Positions 17,103 through 26,264 are shown, numbered from the stretch's first letter. The stretch: DNA of 64,000 bases from Burkholderiaceae bacterium (GCA_030728985.1 JANQYI010000018.1:1-64000); one strand, 5' to 3'. Notes: generated by a model not told the origin, from the sequence alone. Translations and numbers: made by a program.

Positions 17103-17746
17103 GGTTGATTCTCTCTTGCTTTTTGTTCGTACTGTTGGATCTGCTCGCTATAACCCAGGGTCAGGGCAATTTCATCGACGCCTTTCATTAAACACTCTTG
17201 CCAAAAGGGATCGATTTCAAAGTGCATCGGTTGTTTAAAATAGCCACAGGCGACCGTGCACTCCTTTAAATCAATCGTGATGCTGAGTCCGTCGTGACAG
17301 CCAGAAGCGGGTGTGTTTTTAGCAGAGGTGTTTGTATGAGCCGCTTTCGTCAATTCAAGACGCAATGCCTTAAGTGTAGTGGCTGGCAACACAATAGGAA
17401 GCACACCATTTTTCAAGCAATTATTATAAAAAATATCGCCGAAACTTGGCGCCAAAATTGACTTAATGCCGAAATCAACCATCGCATAGACGGCGGCCTC
17501 GCGCGAGGAGCCACAGCCAAAGTTTTCGTCGCACACCAATACATTCGCGCTTTGAAAACCTGCTTGATTCAAGACGAAATCTTCACGAGGACGTTGTTGA
17601 GCATCAAAGCGCAAGTCATAAAACAAATAGTCGGCATACTCGCCGCGGCGTTTCTTGAGAAAACGCGCGGGGATAATTTGATCCGTGTCGACGTTGCGGC
17701 CTTCAAGAGGTGCCGCAAGACCATCTAACGTCATAAAAGGTGTCAT
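17087..17746 (-). CDS. leuD: LeuD-family hydro-lyase small subunit (isopropylmalate or citraconate)
   Basis: Small swivelling subunit of an aconitase-family dehydratase, 219 residues. It has the conserved GRNVDTDQIIPARFLKKR, the CDENFGCGSSREAA loop and KSILAPSFGDIFYNN. The track's start at 17956 is an out-of-frame extension inside leuC. ATG 17746 is correct: AAGGA lies seven bases upstream and its ATGA overlaps the leuC stop. The region around residues 138-150 (HTNTSAKNTPASGC) looks like a small polar insert. The protein is a normal bacterial LeuD by sequence, but no leuA or leuB is nearby and the following genes suggest a catabolic citraconate/methylmalate role. Confidence 0.9.
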   Translation of the reverse strand: MTPFMTLDGLAAPLEGRNVDTDQIIPARFLKKRRGEYADYLFYDLRFDAQQRPREDFVLNQAGFQSANVLVCDENFGCGSSREAAVYAMVDFGIKSILAPSFGDIFYNNCLKNGVLPIVLPATTLKALRLELTKAAHTNTSAKNTPASGCHDGLSITIDLKECTVACGYFKQPMHFEIDPFWQECLMKGVDEIALTLGYSEQIQQYEQKARENQPWLAP

Positions 17747-19170
17747 GAGGAAATCCTTGAGAGCAAGGGACGAACATCGGTCAGATGCCCGGAGATCGCA
17801 GCCGCAGCAACCATGGCAGGGCTCATCAGATGTGTTTTGACGCCAGGGCCTTGGCGGCCGACGAAGTTTCGGTTGGAGGTCGAGGCGATACGCTCTCCCG
17901 CGGGCGCAGTATCGCCATTGACCCCCACGCACATCGAGCAACCGGGTTCGCGCCACTCGAGTCCTGCGTCCTTAAATATTTGATCAAGACCCTCTTGCTC
18001 AGCGGCCTTTTTGACTTGCATCGAGCCGGGTACGACGATGCCTGGCACTTTTGAGCGAGCGCCTTTTAGGATGTGGGCGGCACTGCGTAGATCAGAGAGT
18101 CGGGCATTGGTGCAGGAGCCGATAAAAACCCGGTCAATCTGAACGGTATTGAGCGGTGTGCCCGGAGTCAGTGCCATGTATTCGAGCGCGTCGCGCATGG
18201 ATTGGCGTAGGGTCGTATTGGACTCCTTTGCCGGATCTGGAATCATGCCGGTGATGGGTAAGGCGGCTTCTGGGCTCGTCCCCCAGGTCACCATGGGTGC
18301 GAGCGCGCCAAGGTCGATGGTGATTTCTTTATCCCAGCCACAGTCGGGATCAGAATAAAGTTGCCGCCATTGCACAAGCGCGCGATCCCAATCGCCGCCT
18401 TTGGGTGCGAAAGGGCGACCATGTAGATAATCAAAGACCAGATCGTCCGGTGCCATGATGCCAAAGCGGGCACCCGCCTCAATGGTCATATTGCACATGG
18501 TCAGACGATCCTCGAGGCTGAGTGCACTTAAGCCAGAGCCCGTGAACTCGATTGCATGACCTGTCGCACCAGAGGAGCCAATGTGCGCGATTACCGCCAG
18601 AATGATGTCTTTACCTGTGACGCCTGCCTGTCGCACGCCTTTGAGCTCGACGCGCATATTCAGGGGCTTGGCCTGCCAGAGCGTTTGGGTCGCCAGCACA
18701 TGCGTGCTTTCAGATTGTCCGATGCCGAAAGCAAGGGCGCCGAACGCGCCATGCGTCGAGGTATGGCTGTCGCTGCACGTCAGGGTCATGCCAGGAAGCG
18801 TGATACCTTGCTCCGGGCCCATGACATGAATAATGCCTTGCCGAGCATCATGAATCGGAAAGTAGTTGGCACCACTCCATTGCATATTTGTTTCAAAGCG
18901 CGTAATCATCTCGGTAATTTCCGGGGTTGACGCATCTTTAGGATGACGGCTGATGGTCGGAACATAATGGTCCGCGACACCGAAAATTTGAGTGGGGTTT
19001 CGCAAGGATAAACCGCGTTCGCGTAAGGCACTGAAGGCGTGAAAAGAGCCTTCATGAATCAAGTGGCGATCGATATAAAGCAAAGAGGGTCCGGTTAAGC
19101 GCTCAACCACAAGATGCTTACGCCAAATTTTTTCGAAAAGCGTCATTGAGCTTGGGTGTGTGGATACCAT
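17743..19170 (-). CDS. leuC: LeuC-family hydro-lyase large subunit (isopropylmalate or citraconate)
   Basis: Large Fe-S subunit of an aconitase-family hydro-lyase, about 475 residues. It carries SDSHTSTHGAFGALAFGIG and the three cluster cysteines in FIGSCTNARLSDLR and EPGCSMCVGVN. The ATG at 19170 has AAGGA ten bases upstream; the family's usual start MTLFEKIWRKH begins at 19146, so the first eight residues may be extra. It starts four bases after the transporter gene and overlaps leuD by four bases. Homologues hydrate or dehydrate isopropylmalate; the closely related (R)-2-methylmalate dehydratases act on citraconate, and sequence alone does not separate them. Confidence 0.9.
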   Translation of the reverse strand: MVSTHPSSMTLFEKIWRKHLVVERLTGPSLLYIDRHLIHEGSFHAFSALRERGLSLRNPTQIFGVADHYVPTISRHPKDASTPEITEMITRFETNMQWSGANYFPIHDARQGIIHVMGPEQGITLPGMTLTCSDSHTSTHGAFGALAFGIGQSESTHVLATQTLWQAKPLNMRVELKGVRQAGVTGKDIILAVIAHIGSSGATGHAIEFTGSGLSALSLEDRLTMCNMTIEAGARFGIMAPDDLVFDYLHGRPFAPKGGDWDRALVQWRQLYSDPDCGWDKEITIDLGALAPMVTWGTSPEAALPITGMIPDPAKESNTTLRQSMRDALEYMALTPGTPLNTVQIDRVFIGSCTNARLSDLRSAAHILKGARSKVPGIVVPGSMQVKKAAEQEGLDQIFKDAGLEWREPGCSMCVGVNGDTAPAGERIASTSNRNFVGRQGPGVKTHLMSPAMVAAAAISGHLTDVRPLLSRISS

Positions 19171-19173
19171 CAA

Positions 19174-20118
19174 TTAGGATTCCTTGCTGTTCTGATCTGT
19201 CCGTAAAGGGACAGGATCGATGTGTGTCATTACATTCAAGACACGATGCCTCTGCATGACGGCATGACGTGCCGCCAAGCCGATATCGTGACCAACCTCG
19301 ACGGAGAGGTGCCCATAGACTTCGAGGTGGGCATCGACCAAAATCATATCGCCCATCTTTCGAGTCCGTACGTCATGGACACCCAGCACGCCGGGTGTCT
19401 TTAAAAGTGTCTCTGAAATGGACGCCACCTCTTGTTCGTCTACGGAACGATCCATCAGGTCGTGAAAGGCGTTCGAGCCAAAGCGCCAACCCATTTTTCC
19501 GATCATCAGTGCCACAACAAGCGCGGCGATTGGGTCGAGTATTGGGTAGCCCGCAAGGTTACCAATAATACCAACGGCAACTACGAGCGAGGAGGCGGCA
19601 TCTGAGCGAGCGTGCCAGGCATTGGCGACCAGCATGCTTGACTTGACGCGTTTGGCGATCTTGATCATGTAGCGAAATAACAGCTCCTTGGAAATCAGGG
19701 CGATGCCAACAATCCAAAGTGCTACGCCATGAACAGTCGGGATATCGTCGGGATTTTTTAGTTTTTCGAAGGCCGCCCAAAGCATCCCGATAGCCACCAC
19801 GATGAGTAAAACGCCCAACACCATCGAGGCTGCAGTTTCAAAGCGCTGATGCCCATAGGGATGGTCTTCGTCAGCATCTTTTTGGCCATGGTGATTGGCA
19901 AACAGCACCACGAAATCGCCCACGAGATCTGAGAGCGAGTGAATGCCGTCGGCAATCAAGGCTTGAGATTTCGCGAAAATCCCTGTCAGTATTTGAGCTA
20001 TGCAGAGCAGGATATTGACAAACACACTCACCCAAGTGCTGCGTTTGGCCGCGCTCGCCCGCTCTTGAGGGGTGAACTCTTTATCTTCGCTATCTTCGCG
20101 GAGGTCAGATGTTTTCAT
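19174..20118 (-). CDS. Cation diffusion facilitator family transporter
   Basis: A 314-residue inner-membrane metal/proton antiporter of the CDF family (Zn2+, Fe2+, Mn2+ or similar). About six helices are visible, with the metal-site signatures ADGIHSLSDLVGD (second helix) and WHARSDAASS (fifth helix), followed by a cytoplasmic domain with VHDVRTRKMGDMILVDAHLEV. Its ATG shares a base with the TAA stop of the preceding DadA-like gene (TAATG), and leuC starts four bases after its stop, so it sits inside a single operon. Why a metal exporter is embedded between an amino-acid oxidase and a dehydratase is not obvious. Confidence 0.92.
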   Translation of the reverse strand: MKTSDLREDSEDKEFTPQERASAAKRSTWVSVFVNILLCIAQILTGIFAKSQALIADGIHSLSDLVGDFVVLFANHHGQKDADEDHPYGHQRFETAASMVLGVLLIVVAIGMLWAAFEKLKNPDDIPTVHGVALWIVGIALISKELLFRYMIKIAKRVKSSMLVANAWHARSDAASSLVVAVGIIGNLAGYPILDPIAALVVALMIGKMGWRFGSNAFHDLMDRSVDEQEVASISETLLKTPGVLGVHDVRTRKMGDMILVDAHLEVYGHLSVEVGHDIGLAARHAVMQRHRVLNVMTHIDPVPLRTDQNSKES

Positions 20119-21395
20119 TACACATGGGATTGAAAACGTTGAGGGCTAAAGGGGGCTAAAGAAATTTCCGGTTGGACGCCCGAGGCCAGTTGCGCCACAA
20201 GTCGTCCCGTGCGCGCCGAGCCCACGAGTCCGACATGACCATGACCGTAGGCGTGAATGATATCTCCGCAGCCCGAGGCCAGGCCGATGCAGGGCAGTCC
20301 GTCGGGGGTGCTGGGGCGCCGTCCCATCCAGATGGTGATGCGATCGGTGGGTAAGTCTGCAGGCAGCTTTGGGTAAAGCGCAACAAGGTGCTTGCGCAAA
20401 ATCTCGGCGCGTCGCCAGTCAGGCGTGTCGTCCGTTTGAGCGATTTCGACTTGGCCGGCGACGCGCAAGCCATGCTCCATAGGGGTGGTAATCACTTTAC
20501 GGTCCGCAAACATCGTTGGGATGCGCGGCCCTACCTCAGGCGCAAGCACGACCGCATGGTAGCCACGCTCGGACTCCAGGGAAACCTTGTCTCCCGCGAG
20601 GCGCGCAAGCTCTTTAGAGCGTGCGCCGATCGCAATGACCGCTTTATCGCACGGTATTTCGCCCACGTCTGTCATGACCGCCTGTAACGCACCCTGCTCG
20701 ATACGAAAGCCGGTCGCCCGCGCGCAAATCAATTGTGCGCCGCGCGCTTGTGCATGGGTAATGAGTGCAGCGGTATAGGCCCCCGGATTTCGACAGCTGC
20801 CTGTTTCCGGTACCAGAACACCGAAGGTATAGCGTCGATCCAAGTCCGGCTCGAGCTCGGCGAGCGCAGCCGCGTCGAGCTCTTTCCAAAGGATGCCTTC
20901 TTTGCGACGGATATCCCAGGCTTTCGCGTCCTGCTCAAAGTGTTCTTTGGATAAATACGCATGCAAAAGACCGGTTCGGACGATGAGGTGGCCAACGCCA
21001 GCTTTTTCAGCCATTTCTTGATGAAGCCCCGGCGCTCCCGCCAAAAGACTGCGCAACGCAACGGCAGTGCGTTCAATTTTTGTGTAATTGGAGGCGGCTT
21101 GAAGATAGCGGGTGAGCCAAGGGAGTGCTTTTGGGAAGTATTTCCAGCGAATCGCAAGGGGTCCTAGAGGATCCGTCAGCCATTTGGGCACATGTTTCCA
21201 TGCCCCGGGGGTGGCTGGTGGCAGCACGGAGTGAGAGGACAGCCAACCTGCATTGCCAAAGCTTGCGGCCTGCTCATCCCCTGGTTGCTCTGGCTCGACA
21301 AGGGTGACGCGCAGGCCCGCCTCGAGGCATTGATAGGCGCTGGTGGCTCCAATAATGCCAGCGCCGATAATGACAACGTGCTCTTGAGAATGCAT
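20118..21395 (-). CDS. FAD-dependent D-amino-acid dehydrogenase-like oxidoreductase
   Basis: A 425-residue DAO-family flavoprotein. The N-terminal dinucleotide motif is VVIIGAGIIGATSAYQC (about residues 7-23), and the C-terminal FAD contact is YGHGHVGLVGSARTG. It has DadA-type features (SFGNAGWLS, GRRPSTPDGLPCIG) but differs clearly from the second DadA in this window (39855-41150), which keeps the canonical forms. It probably oxidises a D-amino acid or other amine and passes electrons to quinone. It heads the minus-strand operon running through the CDF transporter, leuCD and the CoA-transferase, and is transcribed divergently from the hydroxyacid dehydrogenase at 21538. Confidence 0.87.
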   Translation of the reverse strand: MHSQEHVVIIGAGIIGATSAYQCLEAGLRVTLVEPEQPGDEQAASFGNAGWLSSHSVLPPATPGAWKHVPKWLTDPLGPLAIRWKYFPKALPWLTRYLQAASNYTKIERTAVALRSLLAGAPGLHQEMAEKAGVGHLIVRTGLLHAYLSKEHFEQDAKAWDIRRKEGILWKELDAAALAELEPDLDRRYTFGVLVPETGSCRNPGAYTAALITHAQARGAQLICARATGFRIEQGALQAVMTDVGEIPCDKAVIAIGARSKELARLAGDKVSLESERGYHAVVLAPEVGPRIPTMFADRKVITTPMEHGLRVAGQVEIAQTDDTPDWRRAEILRKHLVALYPKLPADLPTDRITIWMGRRPSTPDGLPCIGLASGCGDIIHAYGHGHVGLVGSARTGRLVAQLASGVQPEISLAPFSPQRFQSHV

Positions 21396-21537
21396 GGTTT
21401 AAGTTATTTTAAGTTAAAAGTTAATTGCCCAACATTATTTGGGTTTTGAGTCAAAACATCGTAGCATCAAGGCGAGTCTGCGTCCGTACGCACTCCGGTA
21501 TGATCTATTTTTCTATTTTTCTCGGGAACTAACTCTC

Positions 21538-22461
21538 ATGAAAGCTGTTTTTATTGATGCAAGCGCCACGCTGGGTGATGTGGCCGAGCGTTTGCACCGT
21601 GCTGACGATATTGCTTTGGTTGTTAATCGTCAGGTCGACATCACGCCAGAGCAGATTCCGGCTGTGATGGGAGACGCTGAGATTTTGATCGTAGATCACA
21701 CCGCAGTCCCGACCTCGATCGCGAAACAGTGCAAAGGTCTCAAGCATATTGTTTTTTTGGGGACGGGTGCCCGCTCCTATATGAATCCCGAGGAATTGGC
21801 TGAGATCGGCATCGAGGTACACATTATCAAGGGTTATGGCGATACCGCGGTTGCGGAGTGCGCCTTTGCCTTGATGTGGGCCTCTGCCAAGGGCTTTGCC
21901 CGGATGGATCGCGGGATGCGCGACGGCAACTGGTTGCGTACCGAAGCGGTCCAGCTCACAGGAAAAACGCTTGGCTTGATTGGTTTTGGCGGCATCGCGG
22001 CCGAGATGGCGCGTCTGGCGCTTGGCGCTGGCATGCAGGTGATCGCCTGGAATCGCACTCCCAAATCCTACCCGGGTGTGAGGTTCGTGTCGCTGGAAGA
22101 CCTATTGGCACAAAGCCAAGTGATTTCTCTGCATTTGTTGCTCAACGACGAAACCAAGGGCTTTATCTCGCGCGAGCGTATCGCCCAGATGAAGGACGGC
22201 GTGATATTGGTCAACACCGCCCGCGGTGCAGTCATCGATGAAAAAGCCTTGATCGAGGCCTTGAGCTCTGGCAAGATTGCCCATGCAGGTCTTGATGTCT
22301 TTGAAATCGAACCGCTTCCCAAGGATCACCCCTTTACCAAGATTGAAAACGTCACGCTATCGGCACATTCGGCTTTCCGTACGCCCGAAGCCAGCGACAA
22401 TCTGATCGAAGCATCTTTAAACCACTGCCGCCGAATCTCGGGGCAGGGCACTCAGCGTTAA
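21538..22461 (+). CDS. D-2-hydroxyacid dehydrogenase family protein
   Basis: A 307-residue NAD(P)-dependent dehydrogenase. The Rossmann motif is GLIGFGGIAAEMARL. The catalytic Arg lies in NTARGAVIDEKAL, the Glu in DVFEIEPLPKDHPF and the His in LSAHSAFRTPE. The track's start is 99 bases too early; ATG 21538 matches the family N-terminus although its ribosome site is weak (GGGAA). The substrate is not known; relatives include phosphoglycerate and hydroxypyruvate/glyoxylate reductases. The binding-protein gene starts ten bases later, so the two are co-transcribed. Confidence 0.9.
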   Translation: MKAVFIDASATLGDVAERLHRADDIALVVNRQVDITPEQIPAVMGDAEILIVDHTAVPTSIAKQCKGLKHIVFLGTGARSYMNPEELAEIGIEVHIIKGYGDTAVAECAFALMWASAKGFARMDRGMRDGNWLRTEAVQLTGKTLGLIGFGGIAAEMARLALGAGMQVIAWNRTPKSYPGVRFVSLEDLLAQSQVISLHLLLNDETKGFISRERIAQMKDGVILVNTARGAVIDEKALIEALSSGKIAHAGLDVFEIEPLPKDHPFTKIENVTLSAHSAFRTPEASDNLIEASLNHCRRISGQGTQR

Positions 22462-22471
22462 GGAGAACTCC

Positions 22472-23464
22472 ATGCGTCATGTTTTTACTCAAGTCACCCT
22501 CGCCCTCGTCACGGCAGCCGCCTGTTCGGTTGCCGTTGCGCAGTCTGATAAATGGCCCACGCGTTCCATCACGATCGTAGGCGGTTTTCCCAATGGATCG
22601 GGTGTGGACATTTATGCCCGCAAGATCGGTCAAGCCCTAACGACGGCATGGAATGTGCCGGTCGTGGTGGATGCGAAAACAGGTGCGGGTGGCAATATTG
22701 CCTCTGATCTCGTCGCGCGCGCGCAACCCGATGGTTACACTTTTCTGTTCGGCACAGCAGGTACGCATGCGATCAATCCCGCGCTTTACAAAAAGCTGAG
22801 TTTTAATGTTGAAAACGACTTTACGCGTATCGCAATTTTGGGCGATGTCCCCAATGTGTTGTTGATCAACCCCAAAAAACACCCAGAGATCAAGACTTGC
22901 GGTGACTTGCTCAAATTGATGCGCGATAAGCCCGGTGCACTGAATTACGGCTCAACAGGCAACGGTGCCTCGACGCATTTGGCGGGCGCACAGTTTGCGA
23001 GCGCAGCCAAAGTCAACATGGTTCATGTGCCTTACCGTGGTCAAGGGCCGGCGATGACCGCCTTGTTAGGCGGCGATGTGGACATGTTCTTTAATCAGAG
23101 CGCGCCTTCGATCGCTTCCGTCAAAGGAGGGCGAACCATCGCTTTGGCAGTGACGAGTCCCACCCGTTTAGCGGCCTTGCCCAATGTACCGACCGTTGCG
23201 GAGGCCTGCAAATTGCCAGGTTTTGTGAGCACAACCTGGTACGGTTTATTTGGACCGGCTAAGCTTCCTCCAGCCATTTCCAACAAAATGAGCGCCGAGA
23301 TTGTCAAGATGGTCTCAACACCTGAGTTCAAGACTTGGCTGACAGACACACAAGGCATCACGCCTGCAGCCGATCCCGGTCCAGCGGCGTTCGCGCGCAT
23401 TCACAAAGAAGATATGAAAAAATGGGCTGATATTGTCAAAATTTCCGGCGCAACCGTTGACTGA
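22472..23464 (+). CDS. Bug/TctC-family periplasmic substrate-binding protein
   Basis: A 330-residue secreted receptor of the tripartite tricarboxylate transporter family, greatly expanded in Bordetella and relatives. The signal peptide (about residues 1-23, ending AVAQS) is clear, and the mature protein has the typical ITIVGGFPNGSGVDIYARKI, GAGGNIASDLVARA and VPYRGQGPAMTALLGGDVDM segments. TAAGGAGA gives a strong ribosome site. No TctA or TctB membrane genes are adjacent, so it is an orphan receptor that must use a transporter encoded elsewhere or act in sensing. The ligand is probably a carboxylate. Confidence 0.92.
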   Translation: MRHVFTQVTLALVTAAACSVAVAQSDKWPTRSITIVGGFPNGSGVDIYARKIGQALTTAWNVPVVVDAKTGAGGNIASDLVARAQPDGYTFLFGTAGTHAINPALYKKLSFNVENDFTRIAILGDVPNVLLINPKKHPEIKTCGDLLKLMRDKPGALNYGSTGNGASTHLAGAQFASAAKVNMVHVPYRGQGPAMTALLGGDVDMFFNQSAPSIASVKGGRTIALAVTSPTRLAALPNVPTVAEACKLPGFVSTTWYGLFGPAKLPPAISNKMSAEIVKMVSTPEFKTWLTDTQGITPAADPGPAAFARIHKEDMKKWADIVKISGATVD

Positions 23465-23550
23465 TGTTGTCTGAGGGAAGCATCGACGGCGTAGGTCAAA
23501 CTACTTTAAAATCCTGAGATGCTTTCAATTCAGAACTTTATTTATACAAA

Positions 23551-25113
23551 ATGGCTCCTAAGACATTTTTAATTTTTTTTGGGGCCATTTCTGTTTCCGG
23601 TTGTATGGTCGGACCCGATTTTCAGACACCCGAAACCAAGCTTCAGCCTGCCTTTAGTCAGCCACAAAAGACGGCTTTCACAGAGGCCCTTCCTTCTGCG
23701 CTTGAGACAGCCCCCAATCCTGTGCACTGGTGGGCGGGTTTCAATGATCCGACGCTGACCGATTTGCTCGCGCGCGCAGCCAAAGACAATCTTTCTCTTC
23801 AGCGTGCGGCGATCCGTATTTATCAGGCGCGCTCACAACTCGGCGTGGCTGACGCCAGTCTGTTGCCCACCGTCGGTTTAGGGGGCGGGGTCACCCGTAA
23901 TGATCAACCCAACGCCTTGACGCAGTTTCTCAACGCGTCTTCCTTGTCGACGACGCAAAACTTAGTGGTGCAAGCCAATTGGGAAATTGACTTTTGGGGT
24001 AAGTATCGGCGCGGCATCGAAAGCACGGTGTCTTCCTTGTTTTCAACAACCGCAGCGTATTACGCAGCTGATGTCTCCTTGGCAGCTGATGTGGCCAATA
24101 CCTACATTACGATTCGAAATGTCCAAGCCTTGATCAAGGTCGCCAGAACCAACCTGGCCCTTCAGGCAGAAAGTTTACGGATCGCCTCCTCGCGTTTTAA
24201 AAATGGCGCGACTTCTTTGCTCGATCTCAGCCAGGCTCAGTCTCAGTATGAGCAAACAAAGTCTGAGATACCGGCCTTGATCTCATCGCTTAAAAATGCC
24301 GAATACGCCATGAGCATTCTTTTAGGCGAGGTTCCTGATTTTTATGAAAAAACCTACGGCAACACGACAGGTCATTTGCAGCCTCCGCGTTCTTTACAGG
24401 TCGGTATTCCCAAGGACTTGCTGCGTCGTCGTCCCGATGTGCTGCAGGCTGAGTACGCTGCGGCAGCCCAATCCGCGTTGATCGGCGTCAATACTGCGGC
24501 CTTGTATCCGAGTTTTTCGTTGAGTGGATATTTTGGTTTTCAAAATGTCTCGATCAATAACCTCAATCAGTCCAGCCTCTTCTCTTGGGATAACCGTACG
24601 ACATCGATAGGCGGCAGTTTTGTATTTCCGCTTTTTTATCGTGGCGCGATCGTCGATCAGATTCGTGTGCAAGATGCCGTTTTTCAAAGCAGTGTTCTTG
24701 CCTATCAAAATCAGGTCCTGCAAGCGCAAAAAGAGGTTGAGCAAGCGCTGACATCGATTTCGACGACGAGCAGTTCGACCCTGGACCTTAGAAAATCTGT
24801 GTCTGCCGCTCAGCGTGCCGCCGCCTTGGCGCTGGATCGTTACAAGGCAGGACAAAATGATTACAACACCGTGATCGTTGCCCAGCAGCAGCTTTTGCAA
24901 GTGCAAAACAGTCTGGTGCAGACACAAACCAACAACCTGTTGGGCTATGTCGCAGCCTTCAAAGCCCTGGGTGGTGGTTGGAGCGGGACGCTCGAGACGC
25001 CTGCGTTACCTGCCGCGATGGTCGGACAGATGCAAGCACGAACCAACTGGGGCGATGCCTTGACCAATCCTGCCGAGCCACGTTTAGTGAAGTCTACCGA
25101 GAAGATTCAATGA
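23551..25113 (+). CDS. RND efflux outer-membrane factor, NodT family lipoprotein
   Basis: A 520-residue outer-membrane channel of the TolC/OprM type. The N-terminus is a lipoprotein signal with lipobox ISVSGC (Cys18), followed by MVGPDFQTPE, a hallmark of NodT-family factors. The two repeated helical hairpins show as DLSQAQSQYEQTKSEIPAL and YNTVIVAQQQLLQVQNSLVQ, with the PKDLLRRRPDVLQAEYA motif between. It forms the exit duct of a tripartite pump with the next two genes; its stop overlaps the next start (ATGA). No ribosome site is visible before ATG 23551. Confidence 0.93.
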   Translation: MAPKTFLIFFGAISVSGCMVGPDFQTPETKLQPAFSQPQKTAFTEALPSALETAPNPVHWWAGFNDPTLTDLLARAAKDNLSLQRAAIRIYQARSQLGVADASLLPTVGLGGGVTRNDQPNALTQFLNASSLSTTQNLVVQANWEIDFWGKYRRGIESTVSSLFSTTAAYYAADVSLAADVANTYITIRNVQALIKVARTNLALQAESLRIASSRFKNGATSLLDLSQAQSQYEQTKSEIPALISSLKNAEYAMSILLGEVPDFYEKTYGNTTGHLQPPRSLQVGIPKDLLRRRPDVLQAEYAAAAQSALIGVNTAALYPSFSLSGYFGFQNVSINNLNQSSLFSWDNRTTSIGGSFVFPLFYRGAIVDQIRVQDAVFQSSVLAYQNQVLQAQKEVEQALTSISTTSSSTLDLRKSVSAAQRAAALALDRYKAGQNDYNTVIVAQQQLLQVQNSLVQTQTNNLLGYVAAFKALGGGWSGTLETPALPAAMVGQMQARTNWGDALTNPAEPRLVKSTEKIQ

Positions 25114-26240
25114 GCATGATCCTTACACTCAATACGAGACAATTATTGTCTGCGACGGCTGCTGTGATGGCACTCTTGTTTTTAACCGCTTGCGATAAAA
25201 AAACGCCTCCTAAAGCTCCTGCTCCTCCTTCTGCGGTGACTGTGGCGCAGCCGATCTCTCAAGACGTTCGTAGCTTTGAAATTTTCGATGGGAATGTGGC
25301 CGCCTATTTATCTGTGGATTTAGAAGCGCGTGTCCCAGGATATCTGACCAAGATTGCCTTTCAAGACGGTGCGCCCGTCAAAAAAGATCAACTGCTTTTC
25401 GTCATTGAACAAGATCAATACGCGCAACAGGTTAACTTGACAAAAGCGGTCTTCGAAGAGGCCAAGATCGAAATCACGCGTCAAAAGGCGTTGCTCAAAG
25501 ACAATGCAACCTCACAGTCAGCTGTCGATAAAGCGATGTCACAGTATTTGCAAGCTGAGGCTAATTTAACACTCGCTCAGATCAACTATGGCTATACCGA
25601 AGTACGTGCTCCCTTTGATGGACTGATGGGACGACATCTGATTGATGTGGGTAACTATCTGGGGGCGAGTCCCCAGGGCGTCAAGCTCGCGACGATACAA
25701 AAAATCGATCCTATTTACGTCTATTTTTCTATCAACGAACGCGATCTGCTCAAATATCAAAAGCGCTTTGTCAATGAGAATGATCGTAAATCCCAAGTCA
25801 ATAAGCTCCCTGTTCACGTCCAGCTGCAAGGTGAGGAGGGGTTTCCGCACACGGGCACCTTGGATTTTGCTGCGAACCTTCTCAGCACCAGTACGGGTTC
25901 TTTGCAGCTTCGCGCGGAGTTGCCCAACAACAAGTTGAGTTTGATCCCCGGTTTATACGCCACAGTCCGCGTCGAGTATGGCGAGCCTCGACGCGCTGTG
26001 TTGATTCCGAACAGTAGTGTGCAGACAGACCAGCAAGGCGATTATGTGTTTGTGATGGACGAAGGCAAAAAAGTTTCACGTCGTAATATCAAGCGGGGTC
26101 AGAGATTCCCTCCCTTGGTCGAGGTGACGAGTGGTTTGACGGCGAATGAGTCAGTCGTGATCAACGGTTTCATCAACGTCAGAGACGGACTGGTTGTCAA
26201 GCCAGAACGCTCGACGCTTGCGCCGTTGCCTGCACGTTAA
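25110..26240 (+). CDS. RND efflux membrane-fusion (periplasmic adaptor) lipoprotein
   Basis: A 376-residue adaptor linking pump and outer-membrane factor. The true start is ATG 25110, overlapping the upstream TGA; the track's start lies inside the previous gene. The N-terminus carries lipobox LTAC (Cys28), then a Pro-rich linker, the lipoyl/barrel half-motif EARVPGYLTKIAFQDGAPVKKDQLLF, a coiled-coil hairpin with SQSAVDKAMSQYLQAEANL, and the second half YTEVRAPFDGLMG. It belongs to the AcrA/MexA/MexE group. The pump gene follows after 24 bases. Confidence 0.93.
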   Translation: MSMILTLNTRQLLSATAAVMALLFLTACDKKTPPKAPAPPSAVTVAQPISQDVRSFEIFDGNVAAYLSVDLEARVPGYLTKIAFQDGAPVKKDQLLFVIEQDQYAQQVNLTKAVFEEAKIEITRQKALLKDNATSQSAVDKAMSQYLQAEANLTLAQINYGYTEVRAPFDGLMGRHLIDVGNYLGASPQGVKLATIQKIDPIYVYFSINERDLLKYQKRFVNENDRKSQVNKLPVHVQLQGEEGFPHTGTLDFAANLLSTSTGSLQLRAELPNNKLSLIPGLYATVRVEYGEPRRAVLIPNSSVQTDQQGDYVFVMDEGKKVSRRNIKRGQRFPPLVEVTSGLTANESVVINGFINVRDGLVVKPERSTLAPLPAR

Positions 26241-26264
26241 AACAGTCAGGCAACAGGATTCCCT

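Noticed and set aside
17747-17956. N-terminal extension of the track's leuD ORF (MARTRLLDVRG...)
   Set aside because: This is leuC coding sequence in another frame; the real leuD starts at 17746 with AAGGA and the family N-terminus.
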